Source: CAWIUB01 sp963839995 (GTDB lineage: Bacteria > Actinomycetota > Actinomycetes > Mycobacteriales > Jatrophihabitantaceae). From it: 64,000 bases of DNA. Below are positions 8,527 through 16,853 of this stretch, piece by piece (within the stretch, counting starts at the first letter, position 1; each line of letters starts with the position of its first letter). The position numbers and the translations under genes were made by a program. Under the pieces are notes generated by a model. That model saw only the letters and a list, made by a program, of their open reading frames with translations. It made no database searches and was not told the DNA's origin. The stretch spans positions 124,001 to 188,000 of the forward strand of contig CAWIXH010000005.1 in the NCBI GenBank assembly GCA_963839995.1, read 5' to 3'.

Positions 8527-9434
8527 CGCTGATCTCCTTCGAGCAGTCGCGAGGGGTTGGCGACGCGGACCGCGTGCGCCGCGGTGGCGCCCAGGTTGAG
8601 TTCGATTGGCCCGGCGTAGGGCCGGTCAGTGCCGTACACGATCACGTCGATGCCGAGCACCCGGGTCAGTGCGTCAACGCCGCGCGGACCGTACGACGAC
8701 GTCTCGACGAAGGTGAGCGGATCGACCGACGGCGCCCGTCGACGGGTGCGTGACGCGTACCGCTCATGGTGAACCGGCGCGAGGCCGGCGCCGGCGGCGA
8801 AGCAGATTCGCAGCGCCGGCAACAGGGCACGCCCGGCCGCCTGCCACGCCCACCAGGCGGCCTGCAGCTGGGACGGGTAATCGACGACCGGGGCCCACCA
8901 GCTGGGCAGCGTCTCCGTGGTGGGGCGTGCCGGCGCGGGACCGGGATGCACAAGCACGGCACGGTCCGCCCGTTCGCAGACGCGCAGCGTCGGCGCCAGT
9001 CGCTCGACGCCGGCTGGCGTCGCCAGCAGGGTCGCCGGGACTTGCAGGCCGACGAACCCCTTGTCCAACAGGGTTTCCAGCTCGCCCAGGTCCGGCTCGA
9101 CGTGGCAGATCGAGGCCCATCCACCGAACGGCTTGGGCAGCTGCAGCGCACCGTGGTGCCATGCCCCGAGCAACGGTGCTGCATGCACCGGATCGAGCAG
9201 CTCGATGCCCAGTGGGCTGGACATCGAGACGAGGATCCGCGCGCAGTTGGCGTCCATGGCCAGCCGCCGCTGCACATCGTGGTCGGCCGGAGTGATGTCG
9301 TACGGCGGCTCGGCAGCCAGGTGCAGGATCCATCCGTCGAGGTACGGCGGGACCGGGCGCGCTCGCAACTCTTCGACGAACTCGACCGGCCACAGGTGCT
9401 GGTGGACGTCGATCCATCCACTCGCAGCGGCCAT
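8523..9434 (-). CDS. Amidohydrolase family 2 (metal-dependent hydrolase/decarboxylase)
   Basis: Protein of 303 residues beginning with the family hallmark VHQHLWP (metal ligands H11 and H13). A later His lies in AVLVHPGP, and the Asp in VYGTDRPYAGP is the usual catalytic aspartate. Family 2 amidohydrolases hydrolyse or decarboxylate small cyclic or aromatic acids; the substrate here is unknown. It is the promoter-proximal gene of a leftward operon, preceded by GGGAGGCG and two LacI-type operators at 9461-9500. It could open a ring-derived intermediate of the neighbouring pathway. Confidence 0.75.
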   Translation of the reverse strand: MAAASGWIDVHQHLWPVEFVEELRARPVPPYLDGWILHLAAEPPYDITPADHDVQRRLAMDANCARILVSMSSPLGIELLDPVHAAPLLGAWHHGALQLPKPFGGWASICHVEPDLGELETLLDKGFVGLQVPATLLATPAGVERLAPTLRVCERADRAVLVHPGPAPARPTTETLPSWWAPVVDYPSQLQAAWWAWQAAGRALLPALRICFAAGAGLAPVHHERYASRTRRRAPSVDPLTFVETSSYGPRGVDALTRVLGIDVIVYGTDRPYAGPIELNLGATAAHAVRVANPSRLLEGDQR

Positions 9435-9460
9435 GTCGCCTCCCTGACCTCGACAGCTTG

Positions 9461-9500
9461 GTGAAGCGATTCACTGATACGTTCCAGTGAAGCGCTTCAC
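9461..9500. promoter_or_regulatory. Two LacI-type operators in the divergent promoter region
   Basis: GTGAAGCGATTCAC at 9461-9474 and the perfect 14-bp palindrome GTGAAGCGCTTCAC at 9487-9500 lie 26 bases apart between the leftward amidohydrolase operon and the rightward lacI-type gene. The central CG dyad with TGAA/TTCA flanks is typical of LacI-family operators. The pair could support looping or cooperative binding and autoregulation. Confidence 0.75.
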
Positions 9501-9629
9501 CAGCTCCCCTGTCAACCGCCCGCCGCATCTCAGGTGATCAAGAGCCTGCCAGCCAGCGTTGGCGCCTGCCGCGTGGCTCCTGATCACGGATGGATGTCCT
9601 CAGGTTGAACCGGTGCCTACGCTGAGCGG

Positions 9630-10649
9630 ATGACCGAGCGCCCGCGTCGGCCGACGCTGCGCGACATCGCCGACGAGACCGGGCTGTCGTCCGCCGCCGT
9701 GTCCTATGCGCTGCGCGGGCTGCAAGTGCCAGAGGAGACACAGCGCCGGGTGCGCGAGGTCGCCGACCGCCTCGGCTACCAGGCCGACCCGATCGCCCGA
9801 GCCCTGGCCTCGGGCCGCACCGGCAATGTCGGCGTGCTGTGCGGCTCGCTGGAGGACATCTGGCAGCAGGGCGTCGCCGCCGCCCTCGGACGCGGGCTGC
9901 TGCAGGCCGAGCGCCAGGCGCTGATCGTCGATGCCGCCAACGACCCGGCACTCGAGGCCTCGCTGGCGCAACGGCTCGTCGACCAGCGGGTGGACGCCCT
10001 CATCGTGCTGCCGGTCGACCCGCGCGGCGAGCACTGGACGGCGATCGCCGAGCGCACCGTGCTGGTCTCGATCGGCGACAGCCTGCCTGGTGCCGCCACC
10101 TCGGCCGAGGTCGTCTTCGACAACGAGGCCGGGGTCACCGACGCACTGCGCCAGCTGGCCGACGCGGGGCATGGCCGGATCACTGTGCTCACCCCGCTGG
10201 CGACGAGTACGCCCGATCGTCCCGGCGAAGCCGTCGTGCAGCGCGTCGCGCCAGAGCTGCAGATCGAGGCGACGCTGTGCACAGCCCCGCACGATCTGGA
10301 CGGCGCCAGCGCGGTCGCCCGGGCCATCCTCGCCGATGCCGACCGGCCGACCGCGATCCTCTGCCTGGCCGATTCGATCGCGTACGGCGTCTACGACGCG
10401 GCGCGGGAACTCGGCCTGGCGATCCCCGGCGAGGTGTCGGTGCTGGGCTACGACGACCACCCGGTGTCGCGGGTGCTCACCCCGCCGTTGTCGACCTTCC
10501 GGTGGCCTCTGGACGTCCTCGTGGAGACGGTGGTCGACCGGACGATCCGCGCGGTCGACGAGGGCAAGCGCAGCCGGCGCAAGGTCCTGATGCCCACGGC
10601 CCAGCCGCGCGGATCGGTCGCGGCGCCGAGCCGGATCGTCCGGGCATGA
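9630..10649 (+). CDS. LacI-family transcriptional regulator
   Basis: A 339-residue regulator. The N-terminal helix-turn-helix (LRDIADETGLSSAAVSYALRG, residues 10-30, with the minor-groove hinge helix following) is joined to a periplasmic-binding-protein-like sensor domain with the family closing motif GEVSVLGYDDHPVS. It is divergent from the amidohydrolase/cupin operon and eight bases upstream of the lyase gene. Three matching operators (7998, 9461, 9487) lie at the promoters it would be expected to control. The inducer is presumably the transported compound or a breakdown product. Confidence 0.9.
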   Translation: MTERPRRPTLRDIADETGLSSAAVSYALRGLQVPEETQRRVREVADRLGYQADPIARALASGRTGNVGVLCGSLEDIWQQGVAAALGRGLLQAERQALIVDAANDPALEASLAQRLVDQRVDALIVLPVDPRGEHWTAIAERTVLVSIGDSLPGAATSAEVVFDNEAGVTDALRQLADAGHGRITVLTPLATSTPDRPGEAVVQRVAPELQIEATLCTAPHDLDGASAVARAILADADRPTAILCLADSIAYGVYDAARELGLAIPGEVSVLGYDDHPVSRVLTPPLSTFRWPLDVLVETVVDRTIRAVDEGKRSRRKVLMPTAQPRGSVAAPSRIVRA

Positions 10650-10656
10650 GCTGAGC

Positions 10657-12054
10657 GTGCGGCCGATACGGGTCGACGGCAAACGGCTGACCGTCGACGA
10701 CATCCTCTGCGTTGCCGTCGAGCAGCGGAACGTCGAGCTCGCCGACGAGGCGCGGACGCGTGCGGCGCAGTCGCACGAGTTCGCCGAACGGATCAGTGCC
10801 GAACGGGCCGTCTACGGCCGAACGACCGGCGTCGGCGCGAACCGCGACGTCGCGATCGACGACCCGGCCGCGCACGCCGTTGCGCTGGCACGCAGCCATG
10901 CGACGTCGGCTGGGCCGCTGCGGGTTCCCGAGCGGGTGCGGGCCATGCTCGTCGTCCGGCTCAATCAGCTCGCCGCAGGCGGCAGCGGCGCCAGCCCGGC
11001 CCTGGTCGACGGCCTGGTGAGGATGATCAACGCCGATGCGCTGCCCCAGGTGCGCGAGTTCGGCAGCATCGGCACCGGCGATCTATCCGCGCTCGCAACC
11101 ACTGCGCTGGCCTTGACCGGTGAGACGCCGAGCTCGCCGATCACGCTCGGCCCGCACGATGCGCTGGCGTTCCTGAGCAGCAACGCCGCCGCGATCGGCG
11201 ACGCCGCGCTCGCCGGCGCTCGGCTGACGACGCTGGCCCGGGCAACCGTGTCCGCCGGGGCGCTGACGTTCACCGCGGTAGACGGCAACCCGGAGGCGTT
11301 TGCCGAGGTGGTCGAGCAGGCCACCCCGTTCGAGGGGGTGCACCAGGTGTGTCGGTGGGTGCGCTCGCTGGTCGAATCCGTCGGGCGGCCGGCGCGCATC
11401 CAGGATCCGTTCGGGTTGCGTGCGATGCCGCAGGTGCACGGCGCGCTTCTCGACGCGCTCATCCACGCCGAGGACGTCGTCACCCGGATGGCCAATGCCC
11501 CGAGCGAAAACCCGCTGCTGCTTCCTGACGGCGGGGTCGCGCATCACGCCGGCTTCCACGCCGCCTATCTCGGGCAGGCCCTCGACGCGGTCGTGTCGGC
11601 TGCCGCGCAGTCCGCGCAGCTCGTCCTGGCCCGGCTGTCCATGCTGTGCGAACCGGCCTTCACCGGGCTCCCTCCGTTCCTCGGCGACGGCCGGCCGGGC
11701 GCGTCCGGGGTGATGGCCTGCGAGTACCTGGCGGCGTCGGCGCTCGGCTCGCTGCGTGCGCTCACGGCACCGACCGGCGTGCAGAGCGTGACGCTCTCCC
11801 GCGGCGTCGAGGACGACGCGAGCTTCGCCTCGCTCGCCGCGAGGCAGGCCCTCGATGCCGTCGACCGATACCGCATCGTGCTGGCCTGTGAAGTCGTGGC
11901 GGCGGTGCGGGCCACCCGGATGCGCGGACTTCCGGTTCCCGCGCCGCTGGCGTCGCTGCCGAGCGAGACCGCCGATCGGGACCTGTCCGCGGACCTCGAC
12001 CAGGCGGTCGAGCTGCTCGAGCCATGGTCCACATCACTGACCGCCCAGCGGTAG
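10657..12054 (+). CDS. Histidine ammonia-lyase homologue lacking the MIO-forming triad
   Basis: Aromatic amino-acid lyase superfamily protein, 465 residues against about 500 for HutH. The catalytic Tyr loop is present (YGRTTGVG, Tyr53), as are VDGNPEAF and the substrate-binding stretches MPQVHGALLDA and SENPLLLPDGG. In the place where HutH has Ala-Ser-Gly, which cyclises to the MIO electrophile, the sequence reads GSIGTGDLSAL (Gly139-Thr140-Gly141), one residue shorter. It is therefore unlikely to be an ordinary histidine ammonia-lyase. It may eliminate a better leaving group such as trimethylamine, or have another role. GTG start eight bases after the LacI stop; co-transcribed. Confidence 0.8.
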   Translation: MRPIRVDGKRLTVDDILCVAVEQRNVELADEARTRAAQSHEFAERISAERAVYGRTTGVGANRDVAIDDPAAHAVALARSHATSAGPLRVPERVRAMLVVRLNQLAAGGSGASPALVDGLVRMINADALPQVREFGSIGTGDLSALATTALALTGETPSSPITLGPHDALAFLSSNAAAIGDAALAGARLTTLARATVSAGALTFTAVDGNPEAFAEVVEQATPFEGVHQVCRWVRSLVESVGRPARIQDPFGLRAMPQVHGALLDALIHAEDVVTRMANAPSENPLLLPDGGVAHHAGFHAAYLGQALDAVVSAAAQSAQLVLARLSMLCEPAFTGLPPFLGDGRPGASGVMACEYLAASALGSLRALTAPTGVQSVTLSRGVEDDASFASLAARQALDAVDRYRIVLACEVVAAVRATRMRGLPVPAPLASLPSETADRDLSADLDQAVELLEPWSTSLTAQR

Positions 12055-12124
12055 CCCGGCGTACGCTGCCCGGATCGGCGGGACACTGTCCGCGACCATC
12101 GTTCACCCGTGAGGAGGCCGACTA

Positions 12125-14305
12125 GTGGCGCTGCGGCTGACCATCGCCCTGCTCATGCTGGTGATAACGGCGGCCATCGCGGGACGGCGGATCGTCTGGC
12201 TGGTCAAGCTCATCCGCTCGGGCCGGGCCGCGCCAGGACGCACCGACGAGATGCCGGCGCGGCTTCGGGAGCAAGTCGTCGAGGTATTCGGGCAACGGCG
12301 GCTGCTGAAGTGGGGCGTGCCGGGGCTCGCCCACTTCTTCACGTTCTGGGGCTTCGTCGTCCTGGCGATCACGATCATCGAGGCGTACGGCGCCCTCGTC
12401 ATCAGCCAGGACTTCGCCTTTCCGTTCTTCGGCCACGCCCGGTGGCTGGGCTTCCTCGAGGACTTCTTCGCGGTAGCCGTGCTGCTCGGCTTGATCACGT
12501 TCGCCATCCTGAGGGTGCGTAACGCCCCGCAACGCAGGCACCGCGACAGCCGCTTCTACGGTTCGCACACCGGCGCCGCGTGGGTGATCCTCGGCATGAT
12601 CGCGCTGGTCATCGTCACGCTGCTGCTCTACCGGGGCGCGCAGTACAACACCGGGCACTTCCCGTACGGGAAGTCGAAAGCGCCATTCGCGTCCTACCTG
12701 GTGTCCCGGCTGCTGGGCGACGGCGCGTACAACCAAGGCGTCGAGACGTTCTTCCTCATCGCCCAAATGGCGGTGATCTTCGCCTTCACGATCATCGTCG
12801 TGTACTCCAAGCACCTGCATATCGCGTTGGCGCCCCTCAACGTCACCACCAAACGGCTGCCGGACGGCATGCGCGAGCTGTTGCCCGCTGCGGACGCTGA
12901 CGGCAAGCCGATCGACTTCGCCGATGTCGAGAACCTGTCCGAGGACACGGTGCTCGGAAAGGGCAAGATCGAGGACTTCACCTGGAAGGGCTACCTCGAC
13001 TTCACCACCTGCACGGAGTGTGGCCGCTGCCAATCGCAGTGCCCCGCGTGGAACACTGGCAAGCCGCTCTCGCCGAAGCTCGTCATCATGGACCTGCGTG
13101 ACCACCTGTTCGCCAAGGCCCCCTACCTGATCGATGGACAGTCCGTCCCTGAAGGCGCAACCGCGCAGGGCCACGAGCCGCACGGGCAGCACGTGCCGGA
13201 ATCCGGGTTCGCCCGTGTCGAGGGCTCCGGGCCGGACCAGGCGGTTCGGCCACTGGTCGGTGACCTCGCCTCCGGGGGTGTCATCGACCCGGACGTGCTG
13301 TGGTCATGCACCACCTGCGGCGCCTGCGTCGAGCAGTGCCCCGTCGACATCGAGCACATCGACCATATCGTCGACATGCGCCGCTACCAGGTGCTGATCG
13401 AGTCGGCGTTCCCGTCCGAGGCCGGGGTGATGTTGCGCAACCTGGAGAACAAGGGCAACCCGTGGGGGCTGGCTGAGCGGGTCCGTGAAGAGTGGCTGGA
13501 CTCGCTTGATTTCCCGGTGCGCCGCGCCGTCCCCGGCGAGAAGCTGGACCCGGACATCGAGTACCTGTACTGGGTGGGCTGCGCCGGGGCGCTCGAGGAC
13601 CGGTCGAAGAAGGTCACCCGGGACTTCGCCGAACTGCTGCACGTCGCGGGCGTCGAGTTCGCGGTGCTGGGTTCTGCCGAGACCTGCACGGGCGACCCGG
13701 CGCGCCGGCTCGGCAACGAGTTCCTCTTCCAGATGCTCGGCATGCAGAACGTCGAGACGCTCGACTCGATCACCCGCGCGGCGCCGCTGAAGATTGTCGC
13801 CACCTGCCCGCACTGCTTCAACACCCTCGCCAACGAGTACCCGCAGCTCGGCGGGCACTACCAGGTCGTGCACCACACCCAGTTGCTCGCCACGCTCGTC
13901 GAACAGGGACGGCTCACCCCCGTCCAGCCGGTCGACAAGAACGTCACCTACCACGACCCGTGCTACCTGGGCCGGCACAACAAGGTCTATACGCCGCCCC
14001 GCGAGGTGCTCGGCGCAGTTCCGGCATTGAAGTCGCAAGAGATGCACCGCTGCAAGGAAAGGGGATTCTGCTGCGGTGCCGGCGGGGCGCGCATGTGGAT
14101 GGAGGAGCGGATCGGCAAGCGCATCAACATCGAACGCACCGAGGAGGCGCTGAGCCTGAACCCCGATCTGATCTCGACGGCCTGCCCGTTCTGCATGGTG
14201 ATGCTCTCCGACGCGGTCACCGCCAAGCAGGCCGACGGGTCTGCCCGGGAGGACGTGCAGGTGCTGGACGTCGCGCAGATCCTTCGTCAGTCGATCGCTT
14301 CCTGA
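12125..14305 (+). CDS. Membrane-bound Fe-S oxidoreductase (heterodisulfide-reductase/GlpC-like)
   Basis: A 726-residue protein. The first 240 or so residues hold about five membrane helices resembling nitrate-reductase gamma/HdrE-type cytochrome domains. Two 4Fe-4S motifs follow (CTECGRCQSQCP and CTTCGACVEQCP), then two cysteine-rich CCG-type domains (CPHCFNTLANEYP with YHDPCYLGRHN, and CCGAGGARMWMEE with CPFCMVML). Such proteins pass electrons between flavoprotein dehydrogenases and quinone. The GTG start at 12125 has a strong GAGGAGG seven bases upstream. It is widely conserved in actinobacteria as a stand-alone gene; the physiological donor is unknown. Confidence 0.88.
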   Translation: MALRLTIALLMLVITAAIAGRRIVWLVKLIRSGRAAPGRTDEMPARLREQVVEVFGQRRLLKWGVPGLAHFFTFWGFVVLAITIIEAYGALVISQDFAFPFFGHARWLGFLEDFFAVAVLLGLITFAILRVRNAPQRRHRDSRFYGSHTGAAWVILGMIALVIVTLLLYRGAQYNTGHFPYGKSKAPFASYLVSRLLGDGAYNQGVETFFLIAQMAVIFAFTIIVVYSKHLHIALAPLNVTTKRLPDGMRELLPAADADGKPIDFADVENLSEDTVLGKGKIEDFTWKGYLDFTTCTECGRCQSQCPAWNTGKPLSPKLVIMDLRDHLFAKAPYLIDGQSVPEGATAQGHEPHGQHVPESGFARVEGSGPDQAVRPLVGDLASGGVIDPDVLWSCTTCGACVEQCPVDIEHIDHIVDMRRYQVLIESAFPSEAGVMLRNLENKGNPWGLAERVREEWLDSLDFPVRRAVPGEKLDPDIEYLYWVGCAGALEDRSKKVTRDFAELLHVAGVEFAVLGSAETCTGDPARRLGNEFLFQMLGMQNVETLDSITRAAPLKIVATCPHCFNTLANEYPQLGGHYQVVHHTQLLATLVEQGRLTPVQPVDKNVTYHDPCYLGRHNKVYTPPREVLGAVPALKSQEMHRCKERGFCCGAGGARMWMEERIGKRINIERTEEALSLNPDLISTACPFCMVMLSDAVTAKQADGSAREDVQVLDVAQILRQSIAS

Positions 14306-14353
14306 GCCTCCGCGTATGCAGCTGCCAGGCGCCGTGCCGATCAGCCCGAGGTT

Positions 14354-14383
14354 GATGTACAGATTCTACGGCGACAGATGTAC
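14354..14383. promoter_or_regulatory. Direct repeat GATGTAC ahead of the toxin-antitoxin pair
   Basis: GATGTAC occurs at 14354-14360 and 14377-14383, 23 bases apart, just upstream of the antitoxin. PHD-type antitoxins commonly autoregulate by binding repeats at their own start, so these are candidate operator half-sites. The evidence is positional only. Confidence 0.3.
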
Positions 14384-14392
14384 TCTTGGCAG

Positions 14393-14656
14393 ATGGATGT
14401 GGCGATCAGTGCCTTGCGGGCCGAGCTGTCCAGCTGGATTGAGCGAGCTCGGGCCGGCGAGGAGGTCGTCGTCACCGATCGCGGTACCCCGGTGGCACGG
14501 CTGCTAGCCGTCGACACCGCACCGCTGATCGACCAGCTCGTGCAGCAGGGGGCGCTGAGCAAACCGCGCCGTGCGCAGCGGCCGGTTGCGCGTGGCGCCG
14601 TTCGGGCCCGCGCGCGCGCACCGGTGTCGGCGCTAGTGGGCGAACAACGCCGCTGA
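14393..14656 (+). CDS. PHD/YefM-family antitoxin
   Basis: Antitoxin of 87 residues. The N-terminal MDVAISALRAELSSWIERAR and VTDRGTPVARL are the classic prevent-host-death DNA-binding fold, and the C-terminal half is basic and low-complexity, expected to wrap the toxin. The ATG at 14393 is preferred because the family normally begins with this Met; an in-frame ATG at 14378 would add five residues. Five bases separate it from the VapC gene, so the two form a bicistron. Confidence 0.85.
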   Translation: MDVAISALRAELSSWIERARAGEEVVVTDRGTPVARLLAVDTAPLIDQLVQQGALSKPRRAQRPVARGAVRARARAPVSALVGEQRR

Positions 14657-14661
14657 CGGCC

Positions 14662-15087
14662 ATGCCCATCGTGTATTTCGACAGCAGCGCCTTCGTCAAA
14701 CTGGTCGTCGAGGAGGATGGCAGCGACCTGGCTGCGGCGCTCTGGGACGGCTGCGACGCTGCGGTGTCCAGCCGGCTCGCCTATCCCGAGGTTCGCGCCG
14801 CGCTGGCCGCCGCCGGGCGCACCCAGCGTCTGGACCCTGCCGAACAGGCCCGAGCCGAGGTGGCATGGGAGGACTTCTGGGCAGCAACCAGGGCGGTCGA
14901 GTTGACCGAGACCGTCACGGCCCACGCCGGTCAGCTCGCCAGTCAACACGCGCTGCGTGGCGCCGACTCGGTGCACTTGTCCAGCGTCCTTGCGGTCGGC
15001 GCTGCCGACACGCTGCTCGCCGTGTGGGACCAGCGGCTGCGAATCGGGGCGCAGGCAGCCGGCGTACAGCTGACGCCGATCGAGTAG
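14662..15087 (+). CDS. vapC: VapC-family PIN-domain ribonuclease toxin
   Basis: PIN-domain toxin of 141 residues. The acidic metal-binding residues are all present: D7 (VYFDSSAFVKL), E43 (YPEVRAAL), D102 (GADSVHLSS) and D123 (VWDQRL). VapC toxins cleave tRNA or rRNA in a Mg-dependent manner and are neutralised by the partner antitoxin just upstream. The toxin appears intact. Confidence 0.9.
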   Translation: MPIVYFDSSAFVKLVVEEDGSDLAAALWDGCDAAVSSRLAYPEVRAALAAAGRTQRLDPAEQARAEVAWEDFWAATRAVELTETVTAHAGQLASQHALRGADSVHLSSVLAVGAADTLLAVWDQRLRIGAQAAGVQLTPIE

Positions 15088-15089
15088 CC

Positions 15090-15737
15090 ATGGCTGAGGC
15101 GGCGAAGACTCGTCGAAGCTATGATTTGGTCGCTGATCGCTATGCCGCCGAGATCAGCGGCGAGTTGCAGCACAAAGTTCTGGACCGCGCGCTGCTGGAC
15201 GGATTCGCCGAACTCACCTCCGGTGGAGGTGTCATAGACGTGGGCTGTGGCCCTGGCCACGTCGCGGTGTATCTCGCCGCTCGGGGCGTCCGCGCCGTTG
15301 GCCTGGACCTGTCGCCGCTGATGTGCGCCGTGGCAGGCCGGGCTAGCTCGCTTCCGATCTGCGCGGCGGACATGACCGCGTTGCCGATTCGTGCTCAGGT
15401 CTTGACGGGGATTGTCTGCATGTATTCGGTAATCCATCTCGACGCCGCGCAACGCGCCGCAGCGTACGGCGAGTTCGCCCGCGTGCTTCGCGACGGGGGG
15501 CACGCATTGATCGCCTTTCACACCAGCGATCCCGACGTCCCGACTGGCAGTGCCGCGACGGTCACCGACTGGTGGGGACACGAGGTGCAGCTGACGTTCC
15601 GATTCCTCGACCCCGCCGCCGAGACACGGGCCCTGGCCAGAGCCGGACTCGAGCTGACGGCGCGGCTGGATCGCGGTCCGTATCCGGGAGTTGAATATCC
15701 CAGCCAGCGGTCGTACTTGATCGTCCGGCGCCCGTGA
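15090..15737 (+). CDS. SAM-dependent class I methyltransferase
   Basis: A 215-residue protein. The SAM-binding motif I is VIDVGCGPGHVAVYL, followed by AVGLDLSPLM (motif II acidic residue) and LRDGGHALIAFH (post-motif III). The substrate is not recognisable. The ATG at 15090 lies two bases after the VapC stop; earlier in-frame starts would sit inside vapC. It ends 15 bases from the converging pseudogene. Confidence 0.82.
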   Translation: MAEAAKTRRSYDLVADRYAAEISGELQHKVLDRALLDGFAELTSGGGVIDVGCGPGHVAVYLAARGVRAVGLDLSPLMCAVAGRASSLPICAADMTALPIRAQVLTGIVCMYSVIHLDAAQRAAAYGEFARVLRDGGHALIAFHTSDPDVPTGSAATVTDWWGHEVQLTFRFLDPAAETRALARAGLELTARLDRGPYPGVEYPSQRSYLIVRRP

Positions 15738-15752
15738 AATCCCGAGCCGCGT

Positions 15753-16430
15753 TCACGCCACGAGCAAGACGACCTGGATCAGGTCGCTGAGCGAGCCGGA
15801 CACGATGTCGTAGGCCGCCCGCACCGTGTCGCGCCACGGTGGCCCGCGCGGGACAGCGTCCAGATAGCCGTTGCGGCTGATCGTCAGCGCTCCCCCAATG
15901 GCGAGCATGCCCGCCACGACGCCGAGGGCGGAAGTGGCCAGCGCGGGGCGGCGGTGCCGGGCGAGCAGCGCTGCAGCCACGAGCAGCGCACCGCCAATCC
16001 ACGGCAGCCAGGTCGCGGCGTGCGTGGTCAGCCGCACGACACCGCGTACCGAACGGAACATCTGCAGCGCAGCCACCTCGATCGGCAGGCTCACGGCGGG
16101 CACCGCGCCGGCGATCGTGAACCCGTCCGCGACCAGCAGCTGCTTCACCCGCGCCACAACGACCCAAGCCGCTGGTGGTCGCGCCGGTCGTGAGCAGGGA
16201 CAACACCTGCTGGTGTGCGACGCGATTGAGCTGCGCCCACAGCTGCGCGAACGTGCTGCTGCGCACGAACCGGGTCACGACCCGGTCGACGAAACCGTCG
16301 ACGGCCAGTCGCCACATCTGCCTGCAGCCTCGCGTCACCCGCGATCGGGCGCACGGTCGAGACGTAGGAGCACCTGGTACCAGGAGAGAGAGGCTGACCG
16401 TGAGCAGGAGTGACGCGTACCCTGGCGTGG
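15753..16430 (-). pseudogene. Frameshifted integral membrane protein of an actinobacterial family
   Basis: Pieces of one protein lie in successive frames on the minus strand. A hydrophobic start (YASLLLTVSLSLLVPG, near 16400) is followed in another frame by YVSTVRPIAGDARLQADV (near 16340). The first frame then continues with DGFVDRVVTRFVRSSTF to LSLLTTGATTSG (near 16300-16170), and a third frame carries VARVKQLLVADGF through two membrane helices to 15753. Intact relatives have this order: N-terminal helix, YVxTVxPxAxDPxVQ, SxxFxxLWxxxNRxAH, VKxxLVxxGF, two C-terminal helices. Three frame changes make loss of function likely. The last 134 residues alone could still be translated from a GTG at 16157. 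Confidence 0.65.
16394..16423 (+). promoter_or_regulatory. Candidate promoter for a leaderless DUF5318 transcript
   Basis: CTGACC (16394-16399) and TACCCT (16418-16423) resemble -35 and -10 elements with an 18-base spacer, and a GTG start follows eight bases after the -10. This fits the common actinobacterial leaderless arrangement. Pattern match only. Confidence 0.35.
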
Positions 16431-16826
16431 GTGCGAACTCGTGATGTCGTGGACTACGCGCTGCAGCGGCGCGCCCGGCTGAGCGAGCTCGCGAACGGCC
16501 GGACCTCAGCCGCCGAGCTGTGTGACGCGCATCCCTACCTGCTGCTTGCCGCCCGGCATTATGGCGAGCCGGCCGCCCACTCGTGCCCGATCTGCTGCAA
16601 GCCGAAGATCCGGCACGTCCATTACGTCTACGGCGACGCACTCGGACCGTCCGCCGGGCAGGCGAAGTCTGTGGGTGAGCTGAGCGCGCTCGCGGCGCGG
16701 GTGGAGGAATTCACGGTGTACGTCGTCGAGGTCTGCCAGGACTGCAGCTGGAACCATCTGCTGCGCTCGTTCGTCCTAGGCTCTGACGACGGGCGAGCCG
16801 AAGGCCTGAGCGCGGCCGACGGCTAG
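16431..16826 (+). CDS. DUF5318 family protein
   Basis: Small actinobacterial protein of 131 residues. It matches the family landmarks RDVVDYALQRRARL, CDAHPYLLLAARHYGEP, CPICCKP, HVHYVYGDALG and FTVYVVEVCQDCSWNHL. The two Cys pairs (CPICC and CQDC) suggest metal binding. Family function is unknown, but the gene lies immediately upstream of the ponA-type PBP gene in many actinobacteria, as here. Most homologues begin at the VRTR residue pair, which favours GTG 16431; GTG 16410 is an alternative adding seven residues. Confidence 0.8.
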   Translation: MRTRDVVDYALQRRARLSELANGRTSAAELCDAHPYLLLAARHYGEPAAHSCPICCKPKIRHVHYVYGDALGPSAGQAKSVGELSALAARVEEFTVYVVEVCQDCSWNHLLRSFVLGSDDGRAEGLSAADG

Positions 16827-16853
16827 ACCACGGAGGAAGGGGCAGGACCCGGC

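Noticed and set aside
10657..12054. Calling this gene a normal histidine ammonia-lyase HutH
   Set aside because: The MIO-forming Ala-Ser-Gly is absent, and HutU and HutI are missing, so the standard pathway assignment is not supported.
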